In this document: positions 17,514-26,502 of the stretch, piece after piece | Layout of the letters: every line of letters starts with the position of its first letter | Position numbering within the stretch: the first letter of the stretch is position 1 | Source: MED-G105 sp039025235 | GTDB taxonomy: Bacteria > Pseudomonadota > Alphaproteobacteria > Caulobacterales > Parvularculaceae | Direction of reading: 5' to 3' | DNA length: 64,000 bases | NCBI GenBank assembly: GCA_039025235.1 | Contig: JBCCOS010000005.1 | Location: forward strand, 186,001 to 250,000 | Notes under the pieces: model-generated | Seen by the model: only the letters and a program-made list of their open reading frames with translations | Told to the model about the DNA's origin: nothing | Databases searched by the model: none | Made by a program: the position numbers and the translations under genes

Positions 17514-17626
17514 CGCATTGCAGCTTTGGTCAGTCGAGGGTAGAAACCCCTTAAATGGCGACAGGGTATGTTAAGTATTACGCGAACTAGTCGCAGTCAC
17601 GAAAGAGTTTCGAAAGGACAGTGCGA

Positions 17627-18913
17627 ATGAGCATTTCGGCGCCTCTGACACAAAACCCATTCTTCTCGACATCCTTAATGGAAACAGATCCTGTTTTGTC
17701 TGGATGGTTAGGAAAAGAGCTCAACCGTCAGCAAGAACAGATAGAGCTAATCGCGTCTGAAAACATCGTATCTCGTGCTGTTTTGGAAGCTCAAGGCTCT
17801 GTGTTGACGAATAAATACGCCGAAGGGTATCCGGGCCGTCGATACTATGGTGGCTGCGAATTTGTTGATGAAGTCGAGCAGATTGCCATTGACCGCGCCA
17901 AACAGCTTTACAATGCTGAATTCGCGATTGTTCAGCCCCATTCTGGTAGCCAGGCCAACCAGGCGGTTTTTATGTCTGTCATGAAACCAGGCGATTGTTT
18001 CCTGGGTATGGATTTATCGGCTGGCGGGCACCTCACTCATGGCGCCAAGGTCAACCAGTCCGGTAAGTGGTTTGAAGCGATCCATTATGGAGTGCGCGAA
18101 GACGATCATCTTATTGATTATGACCATGTGGCAGAGCTTGCCGATCAGCATCGGCCGAAATTGATTATCGCTGGTGGTAGCGCTTACTCGCGACAGATCG
18201 ACTTTAAGAAGTTCCGTGAAATCGCTGATTCTATTGGGGCAAAGTTGCTGGTTGATATGGCCCATATCTCCGGCCTGGTCGCAGCAGGAGTACACCCAAG
18301 CCCCGTTCCCTATGCCGATGCTGTTACGACCACAACACACAAAACGCTCCGGGGGCCGCGGGGTGGCCTCATTCTCACGAATGATGCGGACCTCGCAAAG
18401 AAATTTCGTTCAGCGATTTTCCCCGGGATACAAGGCGGGCCTCTTATGCATGTTATCGCGGCGAAGGCGGTGGCCTTTGGCGAGGCGCTGCAGCCAAGCT
18501 TTAAACAATATTGTCAGGACACGATTGCAAACGCCAAAACGCTTGCTGGCGTGTTGGTTGATGCGGGATACGCTGTTGTTTCAGGTGGTACTGATACGCA
18601 TTTGGCGTTGATCGATTTACGGCCAAAAGGCGTGAAGGGGAATGCTGCCGAAGTCAGCTTGGAAAATGCCGCGATCACTTGCAACAAAAACGGCGTTCCG
18701 TTCGATCCTGAAAAGCCTGCCGTTACATCTGGCATCCGCGTTGGTGCTCCTGCATGTACGACGCGAGGGTTCGGTCTTGCTGAATTTCGAGAGGTTGGAA
18801 GCTTAATGGTCGAGGTTCTAGACGCACTTGCCGTTGGCGCTGACATGGCGCCTGTGGAGCGCGCAGTGGGAGAAAAGGCGAGGGCGCTAACCTCACGTTT
18901 TCCTATTTACTAG
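17627..18913 (+). CDS. glyA: Serine hydroxymethyltransferase
   Basis: This PLP enzyme interconverts serine and glycine and loads one-carbon units on tetrahydrofolate in the cytoplasm. The protein has 428 residues from ATG 17627, with AAAGGA eight bases before; a GTG at 17621 is too close to that site. The signatures are ELIASENIVS, NKYAEGYPGRRYYGGCEFVDEVE, QPHSGSQANQAVF, LLVDMAHISGLVAAG and TTTTHKTLRGPRGG, with the PLP lysine at about 239. The next gene is nrdR, as is common in alphaproteobacteria. Confidence 0.97.
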   Translation: MSISAPLTQNPFFSTSLMETDPVLSGWLGKELNRQQEQIELIASENIVSRAVLEAQGSVLTNKYAEGYPGRRYYGGCEFVDEVEQIAIDRAKQLYNAEFAIVQPHSGSQANQAVFMSVMKPGDCFLGMDLSAGGHLTHGAKVNQSGKWFEAIHYGVREDDHLIDYDHVAELADQHRPKLIIAGGSAYSRQIDFKKFREIADSIGAKLLVDMAHISGLVAAGVHPSPVPYADAVTTTTHKTLRGPRGGLILTNDADLAKKFRSAIFPGIQGGPLMHVIAAKAVAFGEALQPSFKQYCQDTIANAKTLAGVLVDAGYAVVSGGTDTHLALIDLRPKGVKGNAAEVSLENAAITCNKNGVPFDPEKPAVTSGIRVGAPACTTRGFGLAEFREVGSLMVEVLDALAVGADMAPVERAVGEKARALTSRFPIY

Positions 18914-19106
18914 TGCTAGGATGAAGAGGAACGGCGTGTGAGACACATCAGAGCAGTTGTGAATGAGATCCGTTTTTATTTAGCGGATTAAATTTGCTAA
19001 CAGCGTATTTTCTTTAGTTGTTCTGAGTGAATACCACTAAATCTAATCCGCAAAAACGCGTGCTAGGATTTGTTTATGATCAACGTTATTCCGCTTTGGA
19101 AAAAAG

Positions 19107-19565
19107 ATGCGCTGCCCATTTTGTGACAGTGAAGAAACGCAAGTAAAGGACTCGCGATCGGCGGAAGATGGTTCAACCATTCGTCGACGACGACAGTGTA
19201 ACAATTGCGGTGCGCGGTTCACGACTTTTGAGCGCGTTCAACTCCAAGAGCTTATCGTTGTAAAGAGTACAGGAAAGCGAGCACCATTTGATCGAGATAA
19301 ACTGATGCGATCAGTGCGTATTGCCCTTCGCAAGAGGAATGTCGATCAAGATCGCGTTGAACGGATGGTTAGCGACATTGTTCGCAAGCTAGAATCACTG
19401 GGTGAAACCGACATTCCCTCGAAAACAATTGGCGAACTCGTGATGGAGGGGCTGGGGACCCTCGATGACGTCGCCTATGTCCGGTATGCATCAGTTTATA
19501 AAGACTTTCGCGAAGCAAAGGACTTTGAGCAATTCATCGATCGCTTAGAGGAACACGACGACTAA
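19107..19565 (+). CDS. nrdR: Transcriptional repressor of ribonucleotide reductase genes
   Basis: The protein has 152 residues. It has an N-terminal zinc ribbon (CPFC ... CNNC), with RRRRQCNNCGARFTTFE the DNA-binding part. An ATP-cone domain follows from about 45 (VVKSTGKRAPFDRDKLMRSVRIALRKR ... VYKDFREAKDFEQFI). It senses ATP/dATP and represses nrd genes. The usual downstream ribD/ribE/ribH genes are absent; nusB follows after 117 bases. Confidence 0.96.
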   Translation: MRCPFCDSEETQVKDSRSAEDGSTIRRRRQCNNCGARFTTFERVQLQELIVVKSTGKRAPFDRDKLMRSVRIALRKRNVDQDRVERMVSDIVRKLESLGETDIPSKTIGELVMEGLGTLDDVAYVRYASVYKDFREAKDFEQFIDRLEEHDD

Positions 19566-19574
19566 CGTTCAAGC

Positions 19575-19626
19575 AAGCGTCAATCTGGCACTCTTGTTGT
19601 GATTTGTCGGTTTTGTATTGACGCTT
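19575..19626. repeat. 10-bp inverted repeat between nrdR and nusB
   Basis: AAGCGTCAAT at 19575-19584 is perfectly inverted as ATTGACGCTT at 19617-19626, with a 32-base spacer. It lies just past the nrdR stop, where ribDEH would normally sit. It may be a weak terminator or an old junction. Confidence 0.55.
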
Positions 19627-19682
19627 ATAGTGTTTACCCCGATTACCGTGCGCATGATGGTTTTCTTTCGGCGTAAGTGTGC

Positions 19683-20171
19683 ATGATGCAATCCAGTGAT
19701 AGTGTTGACCGGTTTGATGATCGGAGCAATAGAAACCGCCGAACGACGGCGCGCCTTGCGGCCGTTCAGGCACTTTATCAAATGGAACAAACCGGACTTG
19801 GCGTTGATAGTGTTGTTTTAGAATTCAAAACACATCGTCTTGGAAGCGATTTAGACGATCATCAGCTGCATGATGCTGATGACGCTTTTTTTGAGAACGC
19901 TGTTCGCGGTGTTGTCCGTATACAGCATCGACTGGACCCGTTTATTGAAAAATTGCTAGCGAAGAATTGGACGCTCTCCCGATTGAATGCGACCGCTCGG
20001 GCGATTCTTCGCTCCGCGCTATTTGAGCTGATCAATAGAGAAGACGTTCCCCCAAAGGTTGTGATCGACGAATACGTTGAAATCGCGAAGGCTTTTTTTG
20101 ATGTTGAGGAAAGCGCCTTTATCAATGCCGTGCTCGATAGTGCTGCCCGTGATATTAAACTATTTGATTAA
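19683..20171 (+). CDS. nusB: Transcription antitermination factor NusB
   Basis: It binds boxA RNA with NusE/S10 in rRNA antitermination. The all-helical domain covers about 20-160, with conserved ARLAAVQALYQME near the start, a central RLNATARAILRSALFELINREDVPPKVVIDEYVEIAKAF-type stretch and FINAVLDSAARD at the end. The start is uncertain: GTG 19677, ATG 19683 and ATG 19686 are all in frame and none has a clear ribosome-binding site. thiL follows on the same strand after a 126-base gap. Confidence 0.93.
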   Translation: MMQSSDSVDRFDDRSNRNRRTTARLAAVQALYQMEQTGLGVDSVVLEFKTHRLGSDLDDHQLHDADDAFFENAVRGVVRIQHRLDPFIEKLLAKNWTLSRLNATARAILRSALFELINREDVPPKVVIDEYVEIAKAFFDVEESAFINAVLDSAARDIKLFD

Positions 20172-20297
20172 GAAATTCCGGGCTCTTGCTCGATGCGAAG
20201 GGGATGTGGCGGTAATTGGTCGACTTCTCGCTTACATGAATGGTGAGAAAGACGTTTATCGGGAAATCAGGCTTCTTATTTGTGTGCGGAATACGGC

Positions 20298-21281
20298 ATG
20301 TCAGAATTCGATTTAATTCGACGGTTTTTGGCTCCTCTTTCCACCGGTCATGATGGCGCATTCATGCTGACGGACGACGCTGCGCTTTTGGGAACAAGTA
20401 CAAATATCATCGCTAAAGATACGTTAGTTGAAGGCATCCATTTCACGAAAGATATGCCACTTGATATTATAGCAAGGCGTGCCCTTCGGACAAATTTATC
20501 CGATATTGCTGCCATGGGCGCGAAGCCCAGTGCATACCTTTTGTCGTGTGTATGGCCCAAAGAAACCACTGAAGAACAATTTTCATTGTTTTCCAGGGGG
20601 CTTCAACAAGACCAGAACGAATTTAAGGTATCGTTGATTGGTGGTGACACCTGCGTCCATAACACAGAAAGCGGACTATTAACGATTTCCATAACGGCCC
20701 TTGGGGTTGCACCGAAAAGCGGTGCGATAAGGCGCTCTGGCGCAGTCATTGGTGACGATGTCTATGTTAGCGGAACAATTGGCGACAGCGGGCTTGGACT
20801 TCTCATTATGATGAATACGGAATCTATGGCGCCAGACGACAATGCGTTCTTGGTTAATCGCTACCAGCTTCCGACGCCGCGGATTGCCCTCGGCGGTGCG
20901 CTTGCTGGGATTGCAACATCGGCGATCGATGTTTCTGATGGTTTGCTCGCGGACGCAGGGCGGCTCGCCTTTTCAAGTAATATAGGTATTCGAATGTCCT
21001 TAAGCCAAGTACCACTATCAAGTGCCGCAAGAAATTGGTCGATATCGCAAAAAGATGATACACAAGCGAATCTAAAGCTTGCTTCGTATGGTGATGACTA
21101 TGAACTATTATTCACCGCGCCAAAACCATCTCGTCGTGCGGTTGAAATGGCCGGTCAATTGACGAAAACAAGCGTTATGAAAATTGGTACCGTTTGTCGT
21201 GGCAGTGGCGTCTCGGTAATTGGTGATAGCAATGAAGAGATCTCAGTGCCCCAACACGGGTATGATCATTTTACGCGCTAA
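20298..21281 (+). CDS. thiL: Thiamine-monophosphate kinase
   Basis: It phosphorylates thiamine monophosphate to thiamine diphosphate. The protein has 327 residues from ATG 20298 (MSEFDLIRRFLAPL, the usual family start); a TTG six codons upstream opens the frame. Motifs are DDAALL near 32, AKDTLVEGIHF, LRTNLSDIAAMGAKP, GGDT, VSGTIGDSGLGL, DVSDGLLADAGRLA and SYGDDYELLF, which make up the PurM/HypE-type ATP and metal site. It is the last gene of the conserved glyA-nrdR-nusB-thiL block. Confidence 0.95.
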   Translation: MSEFDLIRRFLAPLSTGHDGAFMLTDDAALLGTSTNIIAKDTLVEGIHFTKDMPLDIIARRALRTNLSDIAAMGAKPSAYLLSCVWPKETTEEQFSLFSRGLQQDQNEFKVSLIGGDTCVHNTESGLLTISITALGVAPKSGAIRRSGAVIGDDVYVSGTIGDSGLGLLIMMNTESMAPDDNAFLVNRYQLPTPRIALGGALAGIATSAIDVSDGLLADAGRLAFSSNIGIRMSLSQVPLSSAARNWSISQKDDTQANLKLASYGDDYELLFTAPKPSRRAVEMAGQLTKTSVMKIGTVCRGSGVSVIGDSNEEISVPQHGYDHFTR

Positions 21282-21506
21282 TTTGACGTGCCCACAATCT
21301 CGTCAAGCGGTAATTGCGAATTACTTGGGAGTGTGTGAGGAGCTGGCTGTCAAAAAGCGAATGCGTTTGAGGCGTGTTCGTTTCGAGTTCTCGGCTATTA
21401 ACTTGAGGGCCGTCATAAAAACGCTAATGGGTTCGTATAATAAATTTGAGCTCGACAGCGCTTACGTTCAAAAGTAATCTCAGATTATTAGAATTGGGGG
21501 AGTTCT

Positions 21507-23134
21507 GTGTTTTCTGAGGAAGAGTTTAGTTCTGAGAGTGTAAATTTGCGTCAAAGGCACTTTGGCATTGTTGATGCCATAAAGTGTTCGTTGGCATTTT
21601 TAATCTGCTTGCTGATTGCTCCTTTAAATACGTTTCTTATCCATCTTCGCGTGGCTCTGACGTTACTTTGGTGTTTGTCGGTTTTGTTACTCTTTGCTGT
21701 TATTACATATTGCTGTCTTCAAAAAAGTTGTACAGCGTCATCTTTTAGCGATTTGGTGCATAATGGATGGGGTTGCGTTGATGGATCAAATGCGCATTTG
21801 AGAAATTGGCTGGTTAAAAGCGCCTTTTCGATTTTCTTTGTTTTTCTACTGTTCCGGATTGGCCAACATGTTTTCGATTTGCGTGATTGGCACAAACCCT
21901 GGAGTTATGCTCATCTCGATCGCTTTATTCATTCATTTTGTCATCTCGGCGCAAAGGGTTTCCCGTGTTTAATTGTTGGTGGAGGTGGTTCCGGAAAAAG
22001 CACGCTAGCGGCTATACTTGAAAAGGAATTTCTCCGTCGGCAAATATTTCGTCCGTCGGGTTTCATTGATGAAGGGGGCGAACAACGCCTTGTCACTCGG
22101 GTTGCAGGCGGCGACTCGATCGCTAATGAGATTCGCGATTACAAAGTGACATGGCGACCTGAACGCTACAAGGTCGGTCGCCTTGCAGATGCCTACGACC
22201 TTCCAGGGCAGATCAAACAAGACTGGGCAGCGGCAATAGAAAAAGTGTCGAACAGACGGCGCGTCGCAATCATCAATGTCGTTACCGGGGGGGCTACAAT
22301 GCATCAATTACAAAATTCAAAGTAGTTTCGCTCCCCCAACAAGATTCTCATACTAACTGGACAAAGTATATAAAGAGCGGCGAAGTTCCTGTTAAAGAGA
22401 GGGCTGGTGAGTCCGGTCTTGAAATTCACGAAGGGTATATAGACCAGTATAAAGAATATTTTTTTCAACAAGAGGTGCATGCATTTAACTTGCTCACATC
22501 GAAAATCACAAAATCCTGGCCTTCATGTTCTACTGGATCTCCGCCGAAGCTGGTTGTTTTACATATTATCAACATGGCGAACTTCTGGTTCCAGCTGGAT
22601 GGAACTGAATTAAAACCTAAGGAAGGAGGCCACGGTGGCGGCCATAAAAGCGTCGACGAAATATTTGAAGAAAAAGCAGTCCCGCTGGCGATTTCAAATG
22701 GATTAAAAGTTTCAGAATACGACATTTTAAATCGGTATACTGACGTCTTTAAAGATAACCACCAGCAATTGATCAGACACTGTGGGAAGGATAATTTTTC
22801 ATTTTCATTTTTACCCGCAAGTCTTGAATTCGGCGAAACAAAGATCAAAAATGTTGATCATGAAATTACGGCATTTGATTCAGTTGAGGAAATCAAGAAG
22901 AAGGGGCGCGACTTATCTTATGAGCAAAGGAACATCGCTCGGGTTATGAAGCAAACGTCACTTGCTACTGCAACAGTAAAGACCGTTCGCGCCGTCCGGT
23001 TGGAATTATACAAGGGGTTTCGTCTCGAAAAGTGGGGCAACAACTCACCTGTGATCAATTCTATGGATCCTCAAAGTAGAACAGGAACTAGCAGCCTTTC
23101 CAATCTATATGATCATTGGAATACATCGCAGTGA
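21507..23134 (+). CDS. Membrane-anchored GTPase-like P-loop protein, frame broken at a G7 tract
   Basis: This frame starts at GTG 21507 behind GGGGGAG. As given, it stops at 22325, but a second frame runs open from the G-run at 22287-22293 to the TGA at 23134. One extra G (G8) would join them into one 542-residue protein. Three hydrophobic segments lie at about 27-45, 49-70 and 103-118. A Walker A/G1 motif GGGGSGKST follows at 158-166, then a G3-like DLPG at 231-234. In the second frame LVVLHIINMANFW resembles a G4 region, but with NMAN instead of NKxD. The C-terminal part is charged and unrecognised. The break may be sequencing error, phase variation, a programmed shift or a true mutation. 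The family is unknown to me; the next gene is coupled by GTGA. Confidence 0.65.
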
Positions 23135-23538
23135 CTCTTACACAAGAATTTGCCGACCAAAACGTCGTTGAATGCTCTCGTCTTTTAGATAGACGAAGCA
23201 TTTGTAGGCGTAATATGTTGTTATCTGCTTATGCCTTGTGTGCGATGCTTGGAATTGGAAGTGGTGCAGCGCTTGCTGAAGGCATGATGGCGGATCGTGT
23301 TTTCGTTGGTTCGGTATTGGCAACTTTGCCGTTGTTGATCGCTATTAATCAGTATCGGGTAAGATTGAACCTCTTAAACTCTTCTGTGGATCGAGTGTTA
23401 ACTGCTTTAGCGGCGATGCGAGCAATGGCTAATGAACAGGATATTGTTTCGGCGGATGAAGAGCGGCTCGATTCTGCCTACCAAGCCCTCTCAGCGCGAA
23501 GTGCACGTGATTTTTTTGGAAAATCGAATTTATACTGA
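23131..23538 (+). CDS. Small two-TM protein coupled to the GTPase-like gene
   Basis: The GTG at 23131 overlaps the TGA of the preceding gene (GTGA), which implies coupled translation. A TTG at 23116 in the same frame is an alternative start. The 135-residue product has a cytoplasmic-type N-terminal stretch rich in charges, then two hydrophobic segments (NMLLSAYALCAMLGIGSGAA and VFVGSVLATLPLLIAI). A long helical tail follows, with heptad-like Leu/Ala (LLNSSVDRVLTALAAMRAM). The layout of one helix, two TM and one helix recalls SLATT-type membrane proteins, but I cannot claim homology. It probably works with the GTPase-like protein at the membrane. Confidence 0.65.
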   Translation: MTLTQEFADQNVVECSRLLDRRSICRRNMLLSAYALCAMLGIGSGAALAEGMMADRVFVGSVLATLPLLIAINQYRVRLNLLNSSVDRVLTALAAMRAMANEQDIVSADEERLDSAYQALSARSARDFFGKSNLY

Positions 23539-23589
23539 CAATGATGAGTCAAGCCCGTCTGCCGTCGAATTTCAAGGTTGGACTTTCGT

Positions 23590-23664
23590 TTAGAGCGCTT
23601 CGCCGATAAGTGTAATCGGTTATCGGCAAAAGAAGCGCGACCAAACAAACACAAAAGCTCTAGA
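23590..23664. repeat. Palindromic repeat C, copy 1 (RIME-like)
   Basis: TTAGAGC at the left and GCTCTAGA at the right enclose a stacked hairpin: GCGCTTC / GAAGCGC and, inside it, GCCGATAA / TTATCGGC. A CAAACAAACAC stretch then leads to the right end. The layout (TCTAGAGC... stem ...GCGACCAAACAAA...AGAGC) is like the palindromic intergenic repeats known from Rhizobiales and relatives. It follows the two-TM gene and may end its transcript. Confidence 0.7.
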
Positions 23665-23907
23665 TTGGAAAATAGAACGGAATAATTGTACATTACTCTG
23701 ATGGTTATGCGATGTTGACCATCTACCCATAAATAAGTCCAACGTGAGTTAAGGATCTCCCTGAAGTGTTTCCAGGCCAAATGTGTGGGGTTGGCCGCGC
23801 GTTCGGTAATTGGCGCAAACGCGCAAAAACAAAGACTTAAAACGTTCTCCGGTTTCCAATTGAAGTGATGATGCTTAAAGCGGGAAAAGCTATGAAACGC
23901 GTCAGGT
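23665..23907. other. Intergenic, nothing recognised
   Basis: There is no credible frame, RNA or repeat between repeat C and the end of the serine hydrolase gene. Confidence 0.4.
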
Positions 23908-25521
23908 TTACTCCGGCGTGCTCATGTCTCCGGGTTTGGGATCGAACTGTCTGAGCATCTCAACTTGATATCCGTTTCTGGCAAGAATGACGCGATTAAC
24001 CGCACCACTGTTGTCACGGATGAACTCAATCGTGTGAGCATCTGTTTTTGCTAAATACATACCCTCAACTAAAAAGTGCGTATCTGTAAGCGGCAGCAAA
24101 TTCCACGCTTTAGTTGGGTTATCCGTCAAGAACATTTGCAACCCGTTCTCTTCACTTTCAATTGTTATGGCTTCGATGGCCTTAACGGTGCGCAGTCGTT
24201 GACTAAACACCGCAAGATCCTGTTGGGACCCCAATTTAAAAGTGCCAACAAATCTGTTTGAAAATACGTCTCCGAGCTGACGCCCCGGTACAGAAATCTC
24301 CCGATAGAAGGGCCAGTGCATCTGATCAGCAATGGCACGTCTTATTTCCACGATAAGCTCAAAGCCCCGCATACCATTCGTCAATACGACGAGGCCGTTG
24401 CCTGAAAAAAGATGTCCTTCCCACCAGGCCTTGTAACTATCGTTAAAGCCGCTGTGAAAAAACCTCCGCTCAGTGCCCGTTCCAATGAGCATCGGTCCTA
24501 ATCCAAAATCACTCCAGCCGACTTCTGTCATCACATCGCGGGCGAGGGCGTTAGGTAGAAAATTATTATTAGTTTCAGCATGGCTCTTTTGAAAGGCGAT
24601 AATCAAACGTGCTAAATCGGATGCGCTCGTCCATAAGCCCGACGCGGCCGCTTCAGGAAAAGTATGATATCCACGTGGCTTTGCGACCAATTCGCCATCC
24701 GATCCATGGGCATAGGCTATGTTGCCATAGTCTTCCGGCAACGGATTGGCATAGGTACTGCGTGACATTTCAAGAGGCTTAAATACTAGTTCTTCGGCGG
24801 CTTCGGCAAAACTCTTCCCGGTCACGTCCGAGACCAACAATTGTATCACGGTCGTGCCGCCGCCGGAATACTTGGAGGAAGTTCCTGGTACGAATAATAA
24901 ATCAACAGCTTCGCCACCGCTTTTTGGCGCTGTGCCATCAAGGGTTTCATAGACGGTAGGTAGCGGCTCACCAGGTAAAAAGTCATCAAAGCCGTGGACT
25001 GACAATCCGGACGTGTGTGACAATAAGCTACGTAATGTCACGTTACGCGCGTCTGCAACATCCGTATTACGAATTTTCCAAGATTTGAGTTGTTCGTTGA
25101 CGCTATCGTCTAATGATAGCTTGTTGCGGCTTACCAATCGCAGGCTGGCGGCAGCAGCCCCCATTTTACTCACGGATCCGACGGAAAAAACAGTGTCTTC
25201 GGTCACTGTGGCGCCGGTTTCAATGTTCGTAACGCCATAACCGGCAGCATGAATGACATTTCCGTTTTTGATGATCGCGACAGCCACCCCTGGCACACCA
25301 TAATGTGCCATCCGCTCTTCTAAGGACCAGCAGACACGGGCTGAAGCCTTAGTCCTTGCTTGTGGGCGCAGAGCGGAAATGAAAGAAGATGGATCAGCAT
25401 CGCTGGTGCATCTATCAATATCATACGACGCTGTTTGGCTGATTTGCTTCGTGCAACCATAGCTCAAGGTGCAGACGCACGTTATGATTCCGATCTTAAA
25501 AAGCTTTATCAATGCTATCAT
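23908..25521 (-). CDS. Serine hydrolase of the beta-lactamase/class C family, lipoprotein
   Basis: The protein has 537 residues. The N-terminus has a lipobox (CTLSYGC, Cys23), so it is probably anchored in the outer membrane facing the periplasm. The beta-lactamase (PF00144) domain covers about 65-410 with nucleophile Ser116 in SVSK, a YSGGG in place of YxN, and HSG (FFHSGFN) in place of KTG. The SHTSGL and LLVSDVTGKSFAE stretches are typical. About 120 residues follow as a separate C-terminal beta-rich part. Relatives are esterases, D-aminopeptidases or penicillin-binding-like enzymes; the substrate cannot be assigned. There is no reason to call it a resistance enzyme. Confidence 0.88.
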   Translation of the reverse strand: MIALIKLFKIGIITCVCTLSYGCTKQISQTASYDIDRCTSDADPSSFISALRPQARTKASARVCWSLEERMAHYGVPGVAVAIIKNGNVIHAAGYGVTNIETGATVTEDTVFSVGSVSKMGAAAASLRLVSRNKLSLDDSVNEQLKSWKIRNTDVADARNVTLRSLLSHTSGLSVHGFDDFLPGEPLPTVYETLDGTAPKSGGEAVDLLFVPGTSSKYSGGGTTVIQLLVSDVTGKSFAEAAEELVFKPLEMSRSTYANPLPEDYGNIAYAHGSDGELVAKPRGYHTFPEAAASGLWTSASDLARLIIAFQKSHAETNNNFLPNALARDVMTEVGWSDFGLGPMLIGTGTERRFFHSGFNDSYKAWWEGHLFSGNGLVVLTNGMRGFELIVEIRRAIADQMHWPFYREISVPGRQLGDVFSNRFVGTFKLGSQQDLAVFSQRLRTVKAIEAITIESEENGLQMFLTDNPTKAWNLLPLTDTHFLVEGMYLAKTDAHTIEFIRDNSGAVNRVILARNGYQVEMLRQFDPKPGDMSTPE

Positions 25522-25680
25522 CCTTAATTTCGTAACCTGTCGTCAGCCGACTTGAGTACGCATGTATTTTATTATACAGGCGTGGTTCGTTTTCATTGAG
25601 AACTGATCGAATCATTTAGAATGACGATCTGCCTCTTTTACGATTATCAGTGCCGATGATTTGGTCAAAGCCGCAGTTTA

Positions 25681-25839
25681 TTTTTCGTGGCCTGGGCTCT
25701 GTCTCACACTCTTCTTGTTGAGATAGTCGGAGCGGCGGGATTTGAACCCTTGCGCGCCTTAGCGCGCGTATCTTCTATGGTGGGTTCGTTGGTTCGTTTT
25801 TGGTGGCCTGGGCTCTGTCTCATACTCTTCTTGTTGAGA

Positions 25840-25865
<26 letters not shown>
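25681..25865. repeat. 69-bp direct repeat including the tRNA-Pro 3' end
   Basis: Bases 25681-25749 and 25797-25865 match with three mismatches (offset 116). The second copy runs into the functional tRNA-Pro gene. The first carries only its T arm, acceptor 3' strand and downstream flank, with CTA in place of the CCA end. This is the form left by insertion at, or partial duplication of, a tRNA 3' end. No integrase gene is near. Confidence 0.85.
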
Positions 25866-25916
<51 letters not shown>

Positions 25917-25995
25917 ACATAAAACAGAAGATTTCTATAGACCAACTGCTAGAAAGGGTTATAGGCAGATGGGGTCGTGTAGGCAAACTTTTGTT

Positions 25996-26502
25996 TTATG
26001 ATGGCTGGGACCGATCAAAATTTGCATCAATCGACTCGAGGGCCAGAACAGCTTCGTCCAAGGCGTCTTGCGCTGTTTCAATATCGACCGCTAAACGCTC
26101 AAGGCGAGGGGTTAAGTCTTTTAAGAATTGAGACATAAGATCATCCGATACAATTGGTTTTTCTTCTGTAATCAGAGTATCGGCTTCATTCAGTGGCCGT
26201 AATTCGATTTGTTCGCCTGCTGCTGATAGTCGGCCAATTTCAGCAATATATTTAATGCCGTTTTCTTTGAATATTTTTTGCACACCCTTCGTTGTGTAAC
26301 GCTCATCGTAAAGCAAAACGCGCACGCCCCTCAAAACGTCGAGATCAACGGGCCGGTAGTAACGGCGCCCACCAGCGCGGCGCATCGGACGAATTTGCCC
26401 AAATACCTCTTCCCAGTGGCGCAAGACATGTTGTGGAACGTCCAATTCCTTCGCCGCTTCGCTGATTGTCCTGAAGGCTTCTGCTGACTTTTTTACTGTC
26501 AT
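25996..26502 (-). CDS. MerR-family transcriptional regulator (ihfA-linked type)
   Basis: The protein has 168 residues. The N-terminal MerR helix-turn-helix covers about 10-80 (TISEAAKELDVPQHVLRHWEEVF ... RAGGRRYYRPVDLDVLRGVRVLLYDERYTTKGVQKIFKENG). The C-terminal part is helical and lacks cysteine clusters, so it is not a metal sensor. This form sits next to ihfA in many alphaproteobacteria; its target genes are not known to me. Confidence 0.9.
   Translation of the reverse strand: MTVKKSAEAFRTISEAAKELDVPQHVLRHWEEVFGQIRPMRRAGGRRYYRPVDLDVLRGVRVLLYDERYTTKGVQKIFKENGIKYIAEIGRLSAAGEQIELRPLNEADTLITEEKPIVSDDLMSQFLKDLTPRLERLAVDIETAQDALDEAVLALESIDANFDRSQPS

Noticed and set aside
21220..21477. 85-codon frame overlapping the end of thiL
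   Set aside because: First part is the thiL shadow and the rest has no independent start site.
23908..25521. Beta-lactamase resistance gene
   Set aside because: Has SxxK but YSG and HSG in place of YxN and KTG, and a lipobox with a large C-terminal domain; it fits the general serine hydrolase family.
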